A stretch of DNA of 7,641 bases, taken from positions 1 through 7,641 of the forward strand of contig CAUJJQ010000061.1 of assembly GCA_963205285.1 (NCBI GenBank), written 5' to 3'. Numbering within the stretch: position 1 is the stretch's first letter; each line of letters starts with the position of its first letter. The notes under the pieces are model-generated. The model was not told where the DNA came from. It saw only the letters and a list, made by a program, of their open reading frames with translations, and did no database searches. This document shows, in pieces, positions 1-6,846 of this stretch. This stretch comes from Pseudomonadota bacterium (GTDB taxonomy: Bacteria; Pseudomonadota; Alphaproteobacteria; Sphingomonadales; Sphingomonadaceae). The position numbers were made by a program, and so were the translations under genes.

Positions 1-864
1 CTCACCCATGGGGATGGCGGGCTGGGCAGTTGGCAGGGTGCGGCGGCGACCCCCGCGCCGGTTGTTGCCGCTGTCGTAGCGGCGAGCGGGGTTCGCGCCC
101 GTCCGCTGCGTCAGGCGCGCGATTGGGGCTATCAACGGCTGCTCGCCGGACGTTCGCTGTTGCAGGTGGATGCCGCGCCCCCGCCGGTTGCCCGCGCGAC
201 CGACAGCGGCTGTGCATCGACGCTGGCGTTTGAATTTTCGGACGGGCCGCACCGCATCATCGTCAATTGCGGCGGCGCTGCGCTCGCAGGCGCGCTGATC
301 CCCAAGGATTTGGCGGACGCATTGCGCACCACCGCCGCCCATTCGACACTGACCATTGGGGACCGCAATTCCACCGCCATTTTGGCCGACGGACGGTTGG
401 GCAAGGGCGTGCGCGAGGTGGAGATTGACCGCCGCGAAATCGGCAGTGGGGACAATGCGGCAAGCCGGCTCGAACTCAGCCATGATGGTTATGTGCGGCG
501 CTTTGGCTTTATCCACCGCCGGCTGTTAATCCTGACCACCAGCGGGCGTGAATTGCGGGGGGAGGATATGTTGATCCCCGCTGGACGCGCGCGCAAAGGG
601 GGCGGTAACCCGGCCTTTGCCATCCGTTTTCATCTGGGGACGGAGGTGGAGCCGAGCCTGACCGCCGATGGGCAGGCGGTGCTGCTGCGCCTCCACGGCG
701 GGGCATTGTGGCAATTGCGTTGCGCCGGGGCGAAACCACAAATCAGCGATTCAATCTGGGTCGATGGCGAGGGGCGACCCAACCCCAGTTACCAGATTGA
801 ACTTGCAGGCCAAGCGCCCGCTGGCGGGATCAGCATCGGCTGGCTGCTGCGCCACATTGGATAA
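1..864 (+). CDS. Heparinase II/III family protein, C-terminal part (5' end outside window)
   Basis: The frame is open from base 1 with no start in the window, so the gene begins upstream. The visible 287 residues end at TAA 862-864. They match, from memory of the family, the C-terminal beta-sheet domain of alphaproteobacterial heparinase II/III-like proteins. Recognisable blocks are HGDGG at visible residues 3-7, a W-G-Y-Q-R-L segment at about 42-47 followed by the beta strand of the sheet domain, an IVNCGG segment near 87-92, SHDGYVRRFGFIHRR near 159-173 and GRELRGED near 181-188. Family members cleave acidic polysaccharides by elimination or are predicted to; the catalytic alpha-toroid half lies outside the window, so activity and substrate cannot be judged here. 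An internal ATG at base 160 would give 234 residues but would cut into conserved sequence, so it is not the start. The gene ends 25 bases before purH on the same strand, which suggests co-transcription. Confidence 0.85.
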   Translation, partial: LTHGDGGLGSWQGAAATPAPVVAAVVAASGVRARPLRQARDWGYQRLLAGRSLLQVDAAPPPVARATDSGCASTLAFEFSDGPHRIIVNCGGAALAGALIPKDLADALRTTAAHSTLTIGDRNSTAILADGRLGKGVREVEIDRREIGSGDNAASRLELSHDGYVRRFGFIHRRLLILTTSGRELRGEDMLIPAGRARKGGGNPAFAIRFHLGTEVEPSLTADGQAVLLRLHGGALWQLRCAGAKPQISDSIWVDGEGRPNPSYQIELAGQAPAGGISIGWLLRHIG

Positions 865-889
865 TATTTTCTTTTAACAAAGGTTTATC

Positions 890-2467
890 ATGACTTCGAT
901 TCCCATTCGCCGCGCGCTCCTGTCGGTTTCGGACAAGGGCGGGATTGTCGATTTTGCGCGCGGCCTCGCCGCTTTGGGGGTTGAACTTGTCTCCACCGGC
1001 GGGACGGCAAAGGCGCTGCGCGATGCGGGGCTGGTCGTTGCCGATGTCGCGGATTTGACGGGCTTTCCCGAAATGATGGACGGGCGGGTCAAGACATTGC
1101 ACCCGATGGTGCATGGCGGCCTGCTCGCCGTGCGCGACAATGCGCAGCATCAGGCGGCGATGGCCGACCACGGCATTTTGCCCATCGATTTGGCGGTCAT
1201 CAACCTCTACCCCTTTGCAGCGACGGTCGCATCAGGTGCGGGGCGCGACGACATTATCGAAAATATCTACATTGGCGGCCCGGCGATGGTGCGTTCGGCA
1301 GCGAAAAACCATGCCCATGTCGCCATCGTCACCGACCCTGCGGACTATGCAGCGATTATCGGGGGTAATGGCGCAACCGATCTGGATTTGCGCAAAAAAT
1401 TGGCGGCAAAGGCATTTGCCCATACCGCAACCTATGATGCGATGATTGCCAGTTGGTTTGGCTTTGCCGATCAGGCACAGCTATTTCCCGAAACACTGCC
1501 GATGGTCGCCCATGCCCCCACCATATTGCGCTATGGTGAAAACCCGCATCAACAGGCGGCTTTTTACCGCCCCGCCGGGCCGCATGCGCGCGGCATCGGT
1601 CAGGCCGAGCAGGTGCAGGGCAAGGAATTAAGCTATAATAATCTGAATGATGCGGATGCCGCGCTCGATCTGGTGGCGGAATTTCGCGACGCGCCGCCCG
1701 CCTGTGTCATCGTCAAACATGCCAACCCGTGCGGGGTGGCAACCGGCGCAACGCTGCTCAACGCCTATCAAGCCGCCTATCAATGCGACAGCGTTTCGGC
1801 CTTTGGCGGGATTATCGCGGTCAACCGGGTGATTGATGGCGCAGCGGCTGAAGCGATGACGGAGATTTTCACCGAAGTGGTCGTCGCGCCCGATGCCGAT
1901 GCCGACGCCCGCGCCATTTTCGCCAAGAAGAAAAATCTGCGCCTGCTCCTCACCGGCGATTTACCCGACCCAGCGCGCGGCGGGAATATCGTCAAGAACA
2001 TCACCGGCGGCTGGCTGGTGCAATCGCGCGATAATGGCCGGATTGGCCCCGCCGATTTGCGGGTCGTCAGCGCGCGCCAGCCGAGTGAGGGGGAATTGGC
2101 CGACGCATTATTCGCATGGACAATCGCCAAACACGTCAAATCCAACGCGATTGTCTATGCCAAAAATGGGGCGAGCGCGGGGATTGGCGCAGGCCAGATG
2201 AACCGGCGCGACAGCGCACGCATTGCGGCGGCCAAGGCACGCGAAGCCGCCGAAACATTCGGTTGGGCAGCGCCGCGCACCATCGGCTCTGCGGTGGCAT
2301 CCGACGCCTTTTTTCCCTTTGCTGACGGGCTGTTGGCCGCCGTCGAGGCGGGCGCAACCATGGTCATCCAACCGGGCGGCTCTATGCGCGATGATGAAGT
2401 GATCGCGGCTGCCGATGCGGCGGGACTGGCGATGGTCTTTACCGGCATGCGCCATTTCCGGCACTGA
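890..2467 (+). CDS. purH: Bifunctional AICAR transformylase / IMP cyclohydrolase (PurH)
   Basis: This cytosolic enzyme catalyses the last two steps of de novo purine synthesis: formyl transfer from 10-formyltetrahydrofolate to AICAR, then ring closure of FAICAR to IMP. The 525-residue product is full length for bacterial PurH. Residues 1 to about 150 form the MGS-like cyclohydrolase domain, with LSVSDKGG (11-18), LVSTGGTAK (33-41) and [13 protein letters not shown] (65-77). The transformylase domain follows, with [13 protein letters not shown] (214-226), the catalytic Lys-His pair at 276-277 within [24 protein letters not shown] (303-313), [10 protein letters not shown] (418-427), [10 protein letters not shown] (471-480) and [11 protein letters not shown] (494-504). 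No key residue is missing. The start at 890 is supported by AAAGG at 879-883 six bases upstream and by alignment of the N terminus with the family. It follows the heparinase-family gene by 25 bases, leaving no room for a purine riboswitch, so it probably depends on an upstream promoter. Confidence 0.98.
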   Translation: MTSIPIRRALLSVSDKGGIVDFARGLAALGVELVSTGGTAKALRDAGLVVADVADLTGFPEMMDGRVKTLHPMVHGGLLAVRDNAQHQAAMADHGILPIDLAVINLYPFAATVASGAGRDDIIENIYIGGPAMVRSAAKNHAHVAIVTDPADYAAIIGGNGATDLDLRKKLAAKAFAHTATYDAMIASWFGFADQAQLFPETLPMVAHAPTILRYGENPHQQAAFYRPAGPHARGIGQAEQVQGKELSYNNLNDADAALDLVAEFRDAPPACVIVKHANPCGVATGATLLNAYQAAYQCDSVSAFGGIIAVNRVIDGAAAEAMTEIFTEVVVAPDADADARAIFAKKKNLRLLLTGDLPDPARGGNIVKNITGGWLVQSRDNGRIGPADLRVVSARQPSEGELADALFAWTIAKHVKSNAIVYAKNGASAGIGAGQMNRRDSARIAAAKAREAAETFGWAAPRTIGSAVASDAFFPFADGLLAAVEAGATMVIQPGGSMRDDEVIAAADAAGLAMVFTGMRHFRH

Positions 2468-2490
2468 GGCGGCGGGCAATTCCTGTGTTT

Positions 2491-2602
2491 AGGCCCCACC
2501 CCTAACCCCACCCCGGTAGGGGAGGGGAATATTTCTCTATGCCCTCTGCGCTTCCGCGCGGGGATGACAATATAATTGATGGGCCCCTGCTTTCGCAGGG
2601 GC
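2491..2602. repeat. Composite intergenic palindromic repeat (three GC-rich hairpin modules)
   Basis: The 160-base gap between convergent purH and the helicase gene holds three inverted repeats in a row. Module 1 (2494-2527) has two copies of CCCCACCCC (2494-2502 and 2506-2514) followed by GGTA and GGGGAGGGG (2519-2527), so either copy can pair with the last arm apart from one A-A mismatch. Module 2 is an imperfect 8-pair stem at 2544-2551 and 2556-2563 with loop TTCC. Module 3 is a perfect 8-base stem, GCCCCTGC (2583-2590) and GCAGGGGC (2595-2602), with loop TTTC. Such REP-like GC-rich palindromes are common between sphingomonad genes. They may mark transcript ends or be copies of a mobilised repeat; copy number in the genome cannot be seen here. 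Confidence 0.7.
2506..2527. terminator. Possible bidirectional transcript-end hairpin after purH
   Basis: The stem is CCCC-A-CCCC (2506-2514) with GGGG-A-GGGG (2519-2527) around a GGTA loop, starting 38 bases after the purH stop. It is stable and sits between convergent genes, where a terminator is expected. It lacks a real U tract: only a short A/T-rich stretch (AATATTTCT) follows. It is therefore not a canonical intrinsic terminator and may instead be a processing or 3'-stabilising hairpin that belongs to the palindromic repeat. Confidence 0.3.
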
Positions 2603-2627
2603 ACGTAGTGGTTCGGCGCGTGGCCGT

Positions 2628-4538
2628 TTACGGGACGCGCTTGACCGTTTTCTTATATTTGCCAACGCCGTTACCGCCATTGCCGCCGCGCGGGCCATAA
2701 TTGCGCGGCTTTTCACCGTCACGACCCTGATAGGAACCGGTTATGGCCGGGCCACCGCGACGATGCTGGTGGCGGCGCGCATCCTGCCCATCACCATCTG
2801 CATGGCGCGGCGCGCGATCACCGCGCGCATCATGGCGACCTTCATTACGGGCAAAACCGTCGCGTGACGGTGCTGCACGATGGTCGCGTGACTGGGGCCG
2901 GTCGTCCGAACGAAAATCGGGCCGATAGCCTTCGCGGACCGGACGTGCGGGGCGGCCTGTGCGATCATCACGCACCCGATCATCACGCACCCGATCATCG
3001 CGGGCCCGATCATCCCGGACATAGGGGCGATTGTCGCGGCCCTGCCCTGCGGGCGCATGGTCACCACGTTCGCGGCTGGGCGCACCATTTTCGGCATGAC
3101 GGCCAAAGCCACCACCTTCGCTGCGCCGTTCCATCGGACGGTCATAGTTGCGATCTGGGCCACGATCCGGGCCACGGCCATAACCACGTTCCCCATCACC
3201 ACGCGGCGCTGCCCCAAAGGAGGGGGCACCATGCGGGCGCGCACCACGCATCGGGCGATCATCGCGCATCGGGCGGCCATCGCGCATCGGGCGGCCGCCA
3301 CGACCACGTGCAGCCGAAGCACGCCGTTCGTCGGCCTGCATTTCTTCGCGCGTCGGCGGGGCCACCTTGGGCATCGCTTCCACCGCTGCGCGGAAACCTT
3401 CGGGCAGGCCCTGCGGCATCAGGCGAACGCGCGTCAGCCGTTCAATATCTTTCAAATGTCCACGTTCGTCATTGGCGACAAAGCTAATCGCAATCCCCTC
3501 TGCCCCGGCGCGCGCGGTGCGGCCGATGCGGTGGACATATTGTTCGGCAACATTGGGCAGTTCATAATTGAACACATGGCTGACGCCCGGAACGTCGATG
3601 CCGCGCGCGGCAATGTCAGTGGCAATAAGGACGCGCATTTCACCATTGCGGAACGCCTGGAGCGCGCCGGTGCGTTGTGCCTGGCTCTTATTCCCGTGGA
3701 TCGCCGCTGAACGGATGCCCGCTGCCGCCAATTGGCGCACGACGCGGTCGGCGCCATGTTTGGTGCGGGTGAAAACCAGCGCGCGTTCGACCGCGGTGTC
3801 CTTCAAACGGATGTTGAGCAGCGCCTGCTTTTCGCGTTGATCGACAAAGGTCGCATATTGTTCGACGCGCTCTGCCGTCGTCGCCTGCGGGGTCACCGAA
3901 ACGCGCACGGGGTTATTCAGGAAACGCGCGCCCAATTCGGAAATAGCCTTGGGCATGGTGGCGGAAAAGAACAGGCTCTGCCGTTGCTTGGGCAACAATC
4001 CATCGATCCGCTTTAGCGGGTGGATGAAACCCAAATCCATCATCTGGTCAGCTTCATCGAGGACAAAGATTTCCACTTCGTCGAGGAAAAAGGCATTTTG
4101 GTCGATAAGGTCGAGCAAGCGGCCCGGCGTTGCCACCAAAATATCGACGCCCTGCGCCAATTTCTTCTTCTGGGTGAAAATCGGCACACCACCAAAAATG
4201 GTGAACACGCTAAGGCCGGTGAAACGGCCATAATCGCGCGCCTTTTCACCAATCTGCGCCGCCAGTTCGCGGGTCGGCGACAGGATCAACATCCGGCAAC
4301 CGCGCGTCGGGCGCGCCGCAGGCTTGGTGAGGAGGTGGTGGAGAGAGGGCAGCAAAAAGGCGGCGGTCTTGCCGGTGCCGGTCTGCGCGATGCCGCACAA
4401 ATCCTGCCCGGTCATCAGGGGGGGGATGGCATCGCGCTGAATCGGCGTCGGCGTGTCATAGCCCGAACGGGCCAGCGCGCGCACGATTGTATCGTCGAGT
4501 CCAAAATCCGCAAAAGCGGACGTGTCGATATAAGTCAT
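2628..4538 (-). CDS. DEAD-box ATP-dependent RNA helicase, RhlE-like, with long Arg/Asp/Gly-rich tail
   Basis: This 636-residue protein should unwind or remodel RNA duplexes in the cytoplasm, acting in ribosome assembly, mRNA decay or cold adaptation. All core motifs are present: Q motif (GYDTPTPIQ, 26-34), motif I AQTGTGKT (51-58), Ia PTRELA (88-93), Ib TPGR (137-140), II DEAD (161-164), III SAT (192-194), IV LVFTRT (254-259), [12 protein letters not shown] (306-316) and [12 protein letters not shown] (336-345). The order and wording resemble the RhlE group, but that subgroup call is less certain than DEAD-box itself. From about residue 400 the protein is a low-complexity tail of Arg, Asp, Gly and Pro ending in a Lys-rich stretch, probably disordered and RNA binding. 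ATG at 4536-4538 gives the expected short lead into the Q motif; the Shine-Dalgarno match is weak (GAAAG on the minus strand, 4549-4545, six bases away). It is convergent with purH and divergent from the flavoprotein gene. Confidence 0.95.
   Translation of the reverse strand: MTYIDTSAFADFGLDDTIVRALARSGYDTPTPIQRDAIPPLMTGQDLCGIAQTGTGKTAAFLLPSLHHLLTKPAARPTRGCRMLILSPTRELAAQIGEKARDYGRFTGLSVFTIFGGVPIFTQKKKLAQGVDILVATPGRLLDLIDQNAFFLDEVEIFVLDEADQMMDLGFIHPLKRIDGLLPKQRQSLFFSATMPKAISELGARFLNNPVRVSVTPQATTAERVEQYATFVDQREKQALLNIRLKDTAVERALVFTRTKHGADRVVRQLAAAGIRSAAIHGNKSQAQRTGALQAFRNGEMRVLIATDIAARGIDVPGVSHVFNYELPNVAEQYVHRIGRTARAGAEGIAISFVANDERGHLKDIERLTRVRLMPQGLPEGFRAAVEAMPKVAPPTREEMQADERRASAARGRGGRPMRDGRPMRDDRPMRGARPHGAPSFGAAPRGDGERGYGRGPDRGPDRNYDRPMERRSEGGGFGRHAENGAPSRERGDHAPAGQGRDNRPYVRDDRARDDRVRDDRVRDDRTGRPARPVREGYRPDFRSDDRPQSRDHRAAPSRDGFARNEGRHDARGDRAPRHADGDGQDARRHQHRRGGPAITGSYQGRDGEKPRNYGPRGGNGGNGVGKYKKTVKRVP
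2963..3022 (-). repeat. 15-bp tandem repeat inside the helicase tail
   Basis: The plus strand shows GATCATC starting at 2963, 2978, 2993 and 3008, an exact 15-base period. The first two 15-base units are identical (GATCATCACGCACCC); the third and fourth diverge in the second half. On the minus strand the array encodes the pentapeptide series [20 protein letters not shown] near helicase residues 508-527. The period is a multiple of three, so gain or loss of a unit would lengthen or shorten the tail without a frameshift. Confidence 0.85.
3247..3300 (-). repeat. 18-bp tandem repeat inside the helicase tail
   Basis: CGCATCGGG begins at 3247, 3265 and 3283 on the plus strand, giving three near-identical 18-base units. 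On the minus strand they encode repeats of the form GRPMRD at helicase residues of about 414-431, at the start of the low-complexity tail. Like the 15-base array further along, it is in frame and so tolerates copy-number change. Confidence 0.8.
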
Positions 4539-4566
4539 GAAAATCTTTCAACAAAAATGCCGAACG

Positions 4567-4585
4567 CGCGCACAATCAGTGCGCG
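4567..4585 (-). promoter_or_regulatory. Perfect inverted repeat in the helicase 5' leader
   Basis: CGCGCAC (4567-4573) and GTGCGCG (4579-4585) form a perfect 7-pair stem with a 5-base loop, ending 29 bases upstream of the helicase start codon as read on the minus strand. It lies just ahead of an A/T-rich stretch containing the weak ribosome-binding site. It could be a leader-RNA stem that tunes translation or stability of the helicase message, for example with temperature, or a DNA operator. The sequence alone does not separate these. Confidence 0.45.
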
Positions 4586-4763
4586 ACGGCATGGGTTAGA
4601 CGGCGGAGGGATCTGTCCCCCCTGAAACCGCCCCTGCGTGATAAGGGAAGCCTCTGGCTCAAAAAACGCATGGCTTGGGGGCGGTGGCCATCTGCCACTT
4701 CACGCTACCCACCAATGGCGATGCATATTGCGCCGCCCGATGCGTTGGCGCGCCCCTAGCCTG

Positions 4764-4791
4764 TTGCAGTGCACAATTGCAAGGAAATAAT
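4764..4791 (+). promoter_or_regulatory. Candidate promoter for the flavoprotein-GtrA-membrane protein operon
   Basis: TTGCAG (4764-4769) as a poor -35 and AATAAT (4786-4791, five of six to TATAAT) as -10 are separated by 16 bases, about 100 bases before the start codon. The -35 matches only in its TTG, the part most conserved in alphaproteobacteria. A second TTGCAA at 4777-4782 makes a TTGCA...TGCAA inverted repeat over the spacer (4764-4768 with 4778-4782) that could bind a regulator. The call is weak and rests on position and pattern only. Confidence 0.25.
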
Positions 4792-4882
4792 AAGGGGACG
4801 GCTTTCCACCCAACTCCCTACCGCCGCATTAACCATTTCTTATCACCCATCCTTCATTCGCATTCCCAAGCAATTCGCGAAA

Positions 4883-4887
4883 GGGAG
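4883..4887 (+). promoter_or_regulatory. Ribosome-binding site fixing the flavoprotein start
   Basis: GGGAG lies six bases before ATG 4894. It is the only good Shine-Dalgarno match in the region and selects this start over the in-frame ATG at 4675. The product from 4894 also places the dinucleotide-binding glycine motif 14 residues from the N terminus, as usual for the family. Confidence 0.75.
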
Positions 4888-4893
4888 CGACAT

Positions 4894-6408
4894 ATGACCA
4901 AGAAAGCCACCAGCGTGGACATCGCCATCATCGGTGCCGGGCCGGCTGGGCTGACCGCCGCTTATTTATTGGGCAAGGCGGGATACAGCGTCACCGTCAT
5001 CGAACGCGATGACAAATATGTCGGCGGCATCAGCCGCACCGTCGAACATGACGGTTTCCGGTTCGATATTGGTGGGCACCGGTTTTTTTCAAAGTCCAAG
5101 GAAGTGGTGGATTTGTGGAACGAAATTCTGCCCGATGACTTCATCCAGCGTCCGCGCATGAGCCGCATTTATTATGAAGGGAAATTTTATTCCTACCCCC
5201 TTCGCGCGTTTGAGGCGCTGTGGAACCTTGGCATCTGGCGGTCCAGCATGTGCATGGCATCCTATTTGAAATCAAAATTGCTGCCCAATAAAAATGTCAA
5301 AAGCTTTGAAGATTGGACAACCAACCAGTTTGGCTGGAAGCTTTATTCGATATTCTTCAAGACCTATACCGAAAAGGTCTGGGGCATGCCGTGCAACGAA
5401 ATGTCCGCCGATTGGGCCGCGCAGCGCATCAAGGGGCTTAGCCTTGGCGCAGCAGTAATCGACGGGCTGAAACGCTCGCTCGGCCTCAACAAACGGCCCA
5501 ACGACGGCATGGAAACCAAGACTTTGCTCGAAACCTTCCGCTACCCCCGGCTTGGCCCCGGCATGATGTGGGAAGCCGCGCGCGACCATGTCATCGACCA
5601 TGGCAATCATGTGCTGATGGGGCATAGTTTTAAGCAATTGACGCAGGATCAAAAATCGGGCCGCTGGAAATTGACCGCGTCCGCCGCCAAGGGGGATGTG
5701 ACGATTGATGCTGCGCATGTCATCTGTTCAGCGCCGATGCGCGAACTTGCCGCGCGCATCCACCCGCTGCCGGCCAGCCTGCCCAATGCCAGCCAGTTGA
5801 AATATCGCGATTTCCTGACCGTCGCTTTGATGGTCAAATCCCCCGACTTGTTCCCCGATAATTGGATTTATATCCATGACAGCAAGGTGAAGGTTGGCCG
5901 GGTGCAAAATTTCCGTAGCTGGTCGCCCGAAATGGTGCCCGATGCCGATATTGCCTGTGTTGGCCTCGAATATTTCTGTTTCGAAGGCGATGGCCTGTGG
6001 TCGTCGAGCGATGCCGACCTTGTCGAACTCGCCAAATCCGAAATGGCGATATTGGGGCTGTGCAACCCCGACGATGTCGTCGGCGGCGCGGTCGTCCGGC
6101 AGGAAAAAGCCTATCCGGTTTATGATGACGCCTATGCCGCCAATGTGGAGGCGATGCGCTGCGATCTGGAAGCACGTTACCCCACGCTGCACATGGTCGG
6201 GCGCAACGGCATGCACCGCTATAACAACCAGGACCATGCGATGATGACCGCGATGCTGAGCGTACGCAACATCATTACCGGCGAGCGTCTCTATGATATT
6301 TGGCAGGTCAACGAAGATGCCGAATATCATGAAGCGGGCAGCGAGGGCGAACAGGCTGCATTGTCATCGGTGCGCGACGTTCCAACCCGCGTCGCCAAAG
6401 CGGCATGA
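4894..6408 (+). CDS. FAD-dependent oxidoreductase, amine oxidase / UDP-galactopyranose mutase-like
   Basis: The 504-residue product opens with a Rossmann FAD-binding fold: beta strand, GAGPAG at 14-19, then an acidic-ended second strand (VTVIERD, 33-39). GGISR (44-48) and the flavin-contacting [11 protein letters not shown] (57-67) follow. Further conserved-looking blocks are [11 protein letters not shown] (154-164), [10 protein letters not shown] (171-180), [11 protein letters not shown] (217-227) and a C-terminal [15 protein letters not shown] (436-450), the usual second FAD-binding segment. No signal peptide or membrane segment is seen, so it should be cytoplasmic. Proteins of this type are annotated as amine oxidases, protoporphyrinogen oxidase-like or UDP-galactopyranose mutase-like; at 504 residues it is longer than classical mutases (about 370-400) and I cannot confirm their substrate-binding arginines. 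The overlap with the GtrA gene points to sugar or lipid-linked-sugar metabolism rather than amines or haem. The exact reaction is unknown. Confidence 0.9.
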   Translation: MTKKATSVDIAIIGAGPAGLTAAYLLGKAGYSVTVIERDDKYVGGISRTVEHDGFRFDIGGHRFFSKSKEVVDLWNEILPDDFIQRPRMSRIYYEGKFYSYPLRAFEALWNLGIWRSSMCMASYLKSKLLPNKNVKSFEDWTTNQFGWKLYSIFFKTYTEKVWGMPCNEMSADWAAQRIKGLSLGAAVIDGLKRSLGLNKRPNDGMETKTLLETFRYPRLGPGMMWEAARDHVIDHGNHVLMGHSFKQLTQDQKSGRWKLTASAAKGDVTIDAAHVICSAPMRELAARIHPLPASLPNASQLKYRDFLTVALMVKSPDLFPDNWIYIHDSKVKVGRVQNFRSWSPEMVPDADIACVGLEYFCFEGDGLWSSSDADLVELAKSEMAILGLCNPDDVVGGAVVRQEKAYPVYDDAYAANVEAMRCDLEARYPTLHMVGRNGMHRYNNQDHAMMTAMLSVRNIITGERLYDIWQVNEDAEYHEAGSEGEQAALSSVRDVPTRVAKAA

Positions 6409-6842
6409 TGGGCAATTTGCCGATGCCCCAGCGTCTGCGCGAGCTTGTCGGCGGCGTCGATGCGCGCCTCGTCAAATATGGCTTGGCGAGCGTTGTCGCG
6501 CTGGGCAGCGATGCCGGATTGTTCTTGCTGCTACTCGGCACCGGCATGGGCGCGGTGATGGCGTCGGCCAGCGGATATTGCGCCGGGATTTTGGTGCATT
6601 GGTTGGTTTCAAGCCGCCTCGTCTTTGCGGAGGGGGCCGCCGCGCGCGGCAGCGATGAACGTACGCGGCAAAAGGCGCTGTTCGTGGGTTCGGCGCTGGT
6701 TGGCCTTGCCATCACCACCGTGATTGTTGGCGTCGGCACTTTGGTGCATGGGGATGCGCGCATCGCCAAATTGCTCGCCATCCTCGTCAGTTTTCAGGCG
6801 ACCTATTTACTGCGCCGCCACATCGTTTTTCGCGCCGCCTGA
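6405..6842 (+). CDS. GtrA family small membrane protein
   Basis: The 145-residue product has four hydrophobic helices at about 25-44, 48-70, 91-113 and 120-137, the length and layout of GtrA-like proteins. The family's marks are visible: a basic residue followed by YG and a small-residue first helix (RLVKYGLAS, 21-29), V-S-S-R-L-V-F after helix 2 (68-74) and a C-terminal [13 protein letters not shown] (130-142). GtrA proteins act in the cytoplasmic membrane and are thought to move or anchor polyprenyl-phosphate-linked sugars for surface glycan modification. The start overlaps the flavoprotein stop as ATGA (6405-6408), implying translational coupling; the second codon is also ATG, so the start could be 6408. 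The charged loop between helices 2 and 3 (76-90) is long enough to be cytoplasmic by the positive-inside rule. Confidence 0.88.
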   Translation: MMGNLPMPQRLRELVGGVDARLVKYGLASVVALGSDAGLFLLLLGTGMGAVMASASGYCAGILVHWLVSSRLVFAEGAAARGSDERTRQKALFVGSALVGLAITTVIVGVGTLVHGDARIAKLLAILVSFQATYLLRRHIVFRAA

Positions 6843-6846
6843 GGCC

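Larger units (their letters stand above)
4539..4893. other. Divergent intergenic region between helicase and flavoprotein genes
   Basis: These 355 bases hold no convincing gene. The frame of the flavoprotein stays open back to an ATG at 4675, but the 73 extra codons (Cys- and His-rich, no family resemblance) do not look coding. The region must contain promoters for both neighbours. I see the helicase leader stem, a small 5-pair stem GTGGC/GCCAC at 4684-4698, a candidate plus-strand promoter near 4764-4791 and a clear ribosome-binding site at 4883-4887. I found no convincing minus-strand promoter pair and no recognisable RNA gene. Confidence 0.7.

Noticed and set aside
865..889. Purine riboswitch before purH
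   Set aside because: Only 25 bases separate purH from the upstream gene, too short for an aptamer, and no pairing pattern of that kind is visible.
2583..2602. Intrinsic terminator for either convergent gene
   Set aside because: The stem is perfect, but no run of T follows on either strand, and it resembles the other repeat modules beside it. It is kept as part of the repeat rather than called a terminator.
2963..3022. CRISPR-like array
   Set aside because: Units are 15 bases, directly adjacent with no spacers, and in frame within the helicase coding sequence.
2741..3487. Long open frames on both strands over the helicase tail (plus 2864-3487; minus 2741-3322)
   Set aside because: They overlap the helicase gene, whose motifs and frame are clear, and their products are His/Ala/Met-rich low-complexity sequence that mirrors the repetitive Arg/Asp codons. 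They are by-products of the repeat composition.
4675..4893. 73-codon N-terminal extension of the flavoprotein
   Set aside because: It has no ribosome-binding site of note, the translated sequence does not resemble the family, and a good GGGAG site precedes ATG 4894, which gives the expected N terminus.
5728..6330. 200-codon minus-strand open frame inside the flavoprotein gene
   Set aside because: It is antisense to a gene with clear family motifs, its product resembles no family I know, and it is explained by third-position G/C bias keeping the opposite strand open.
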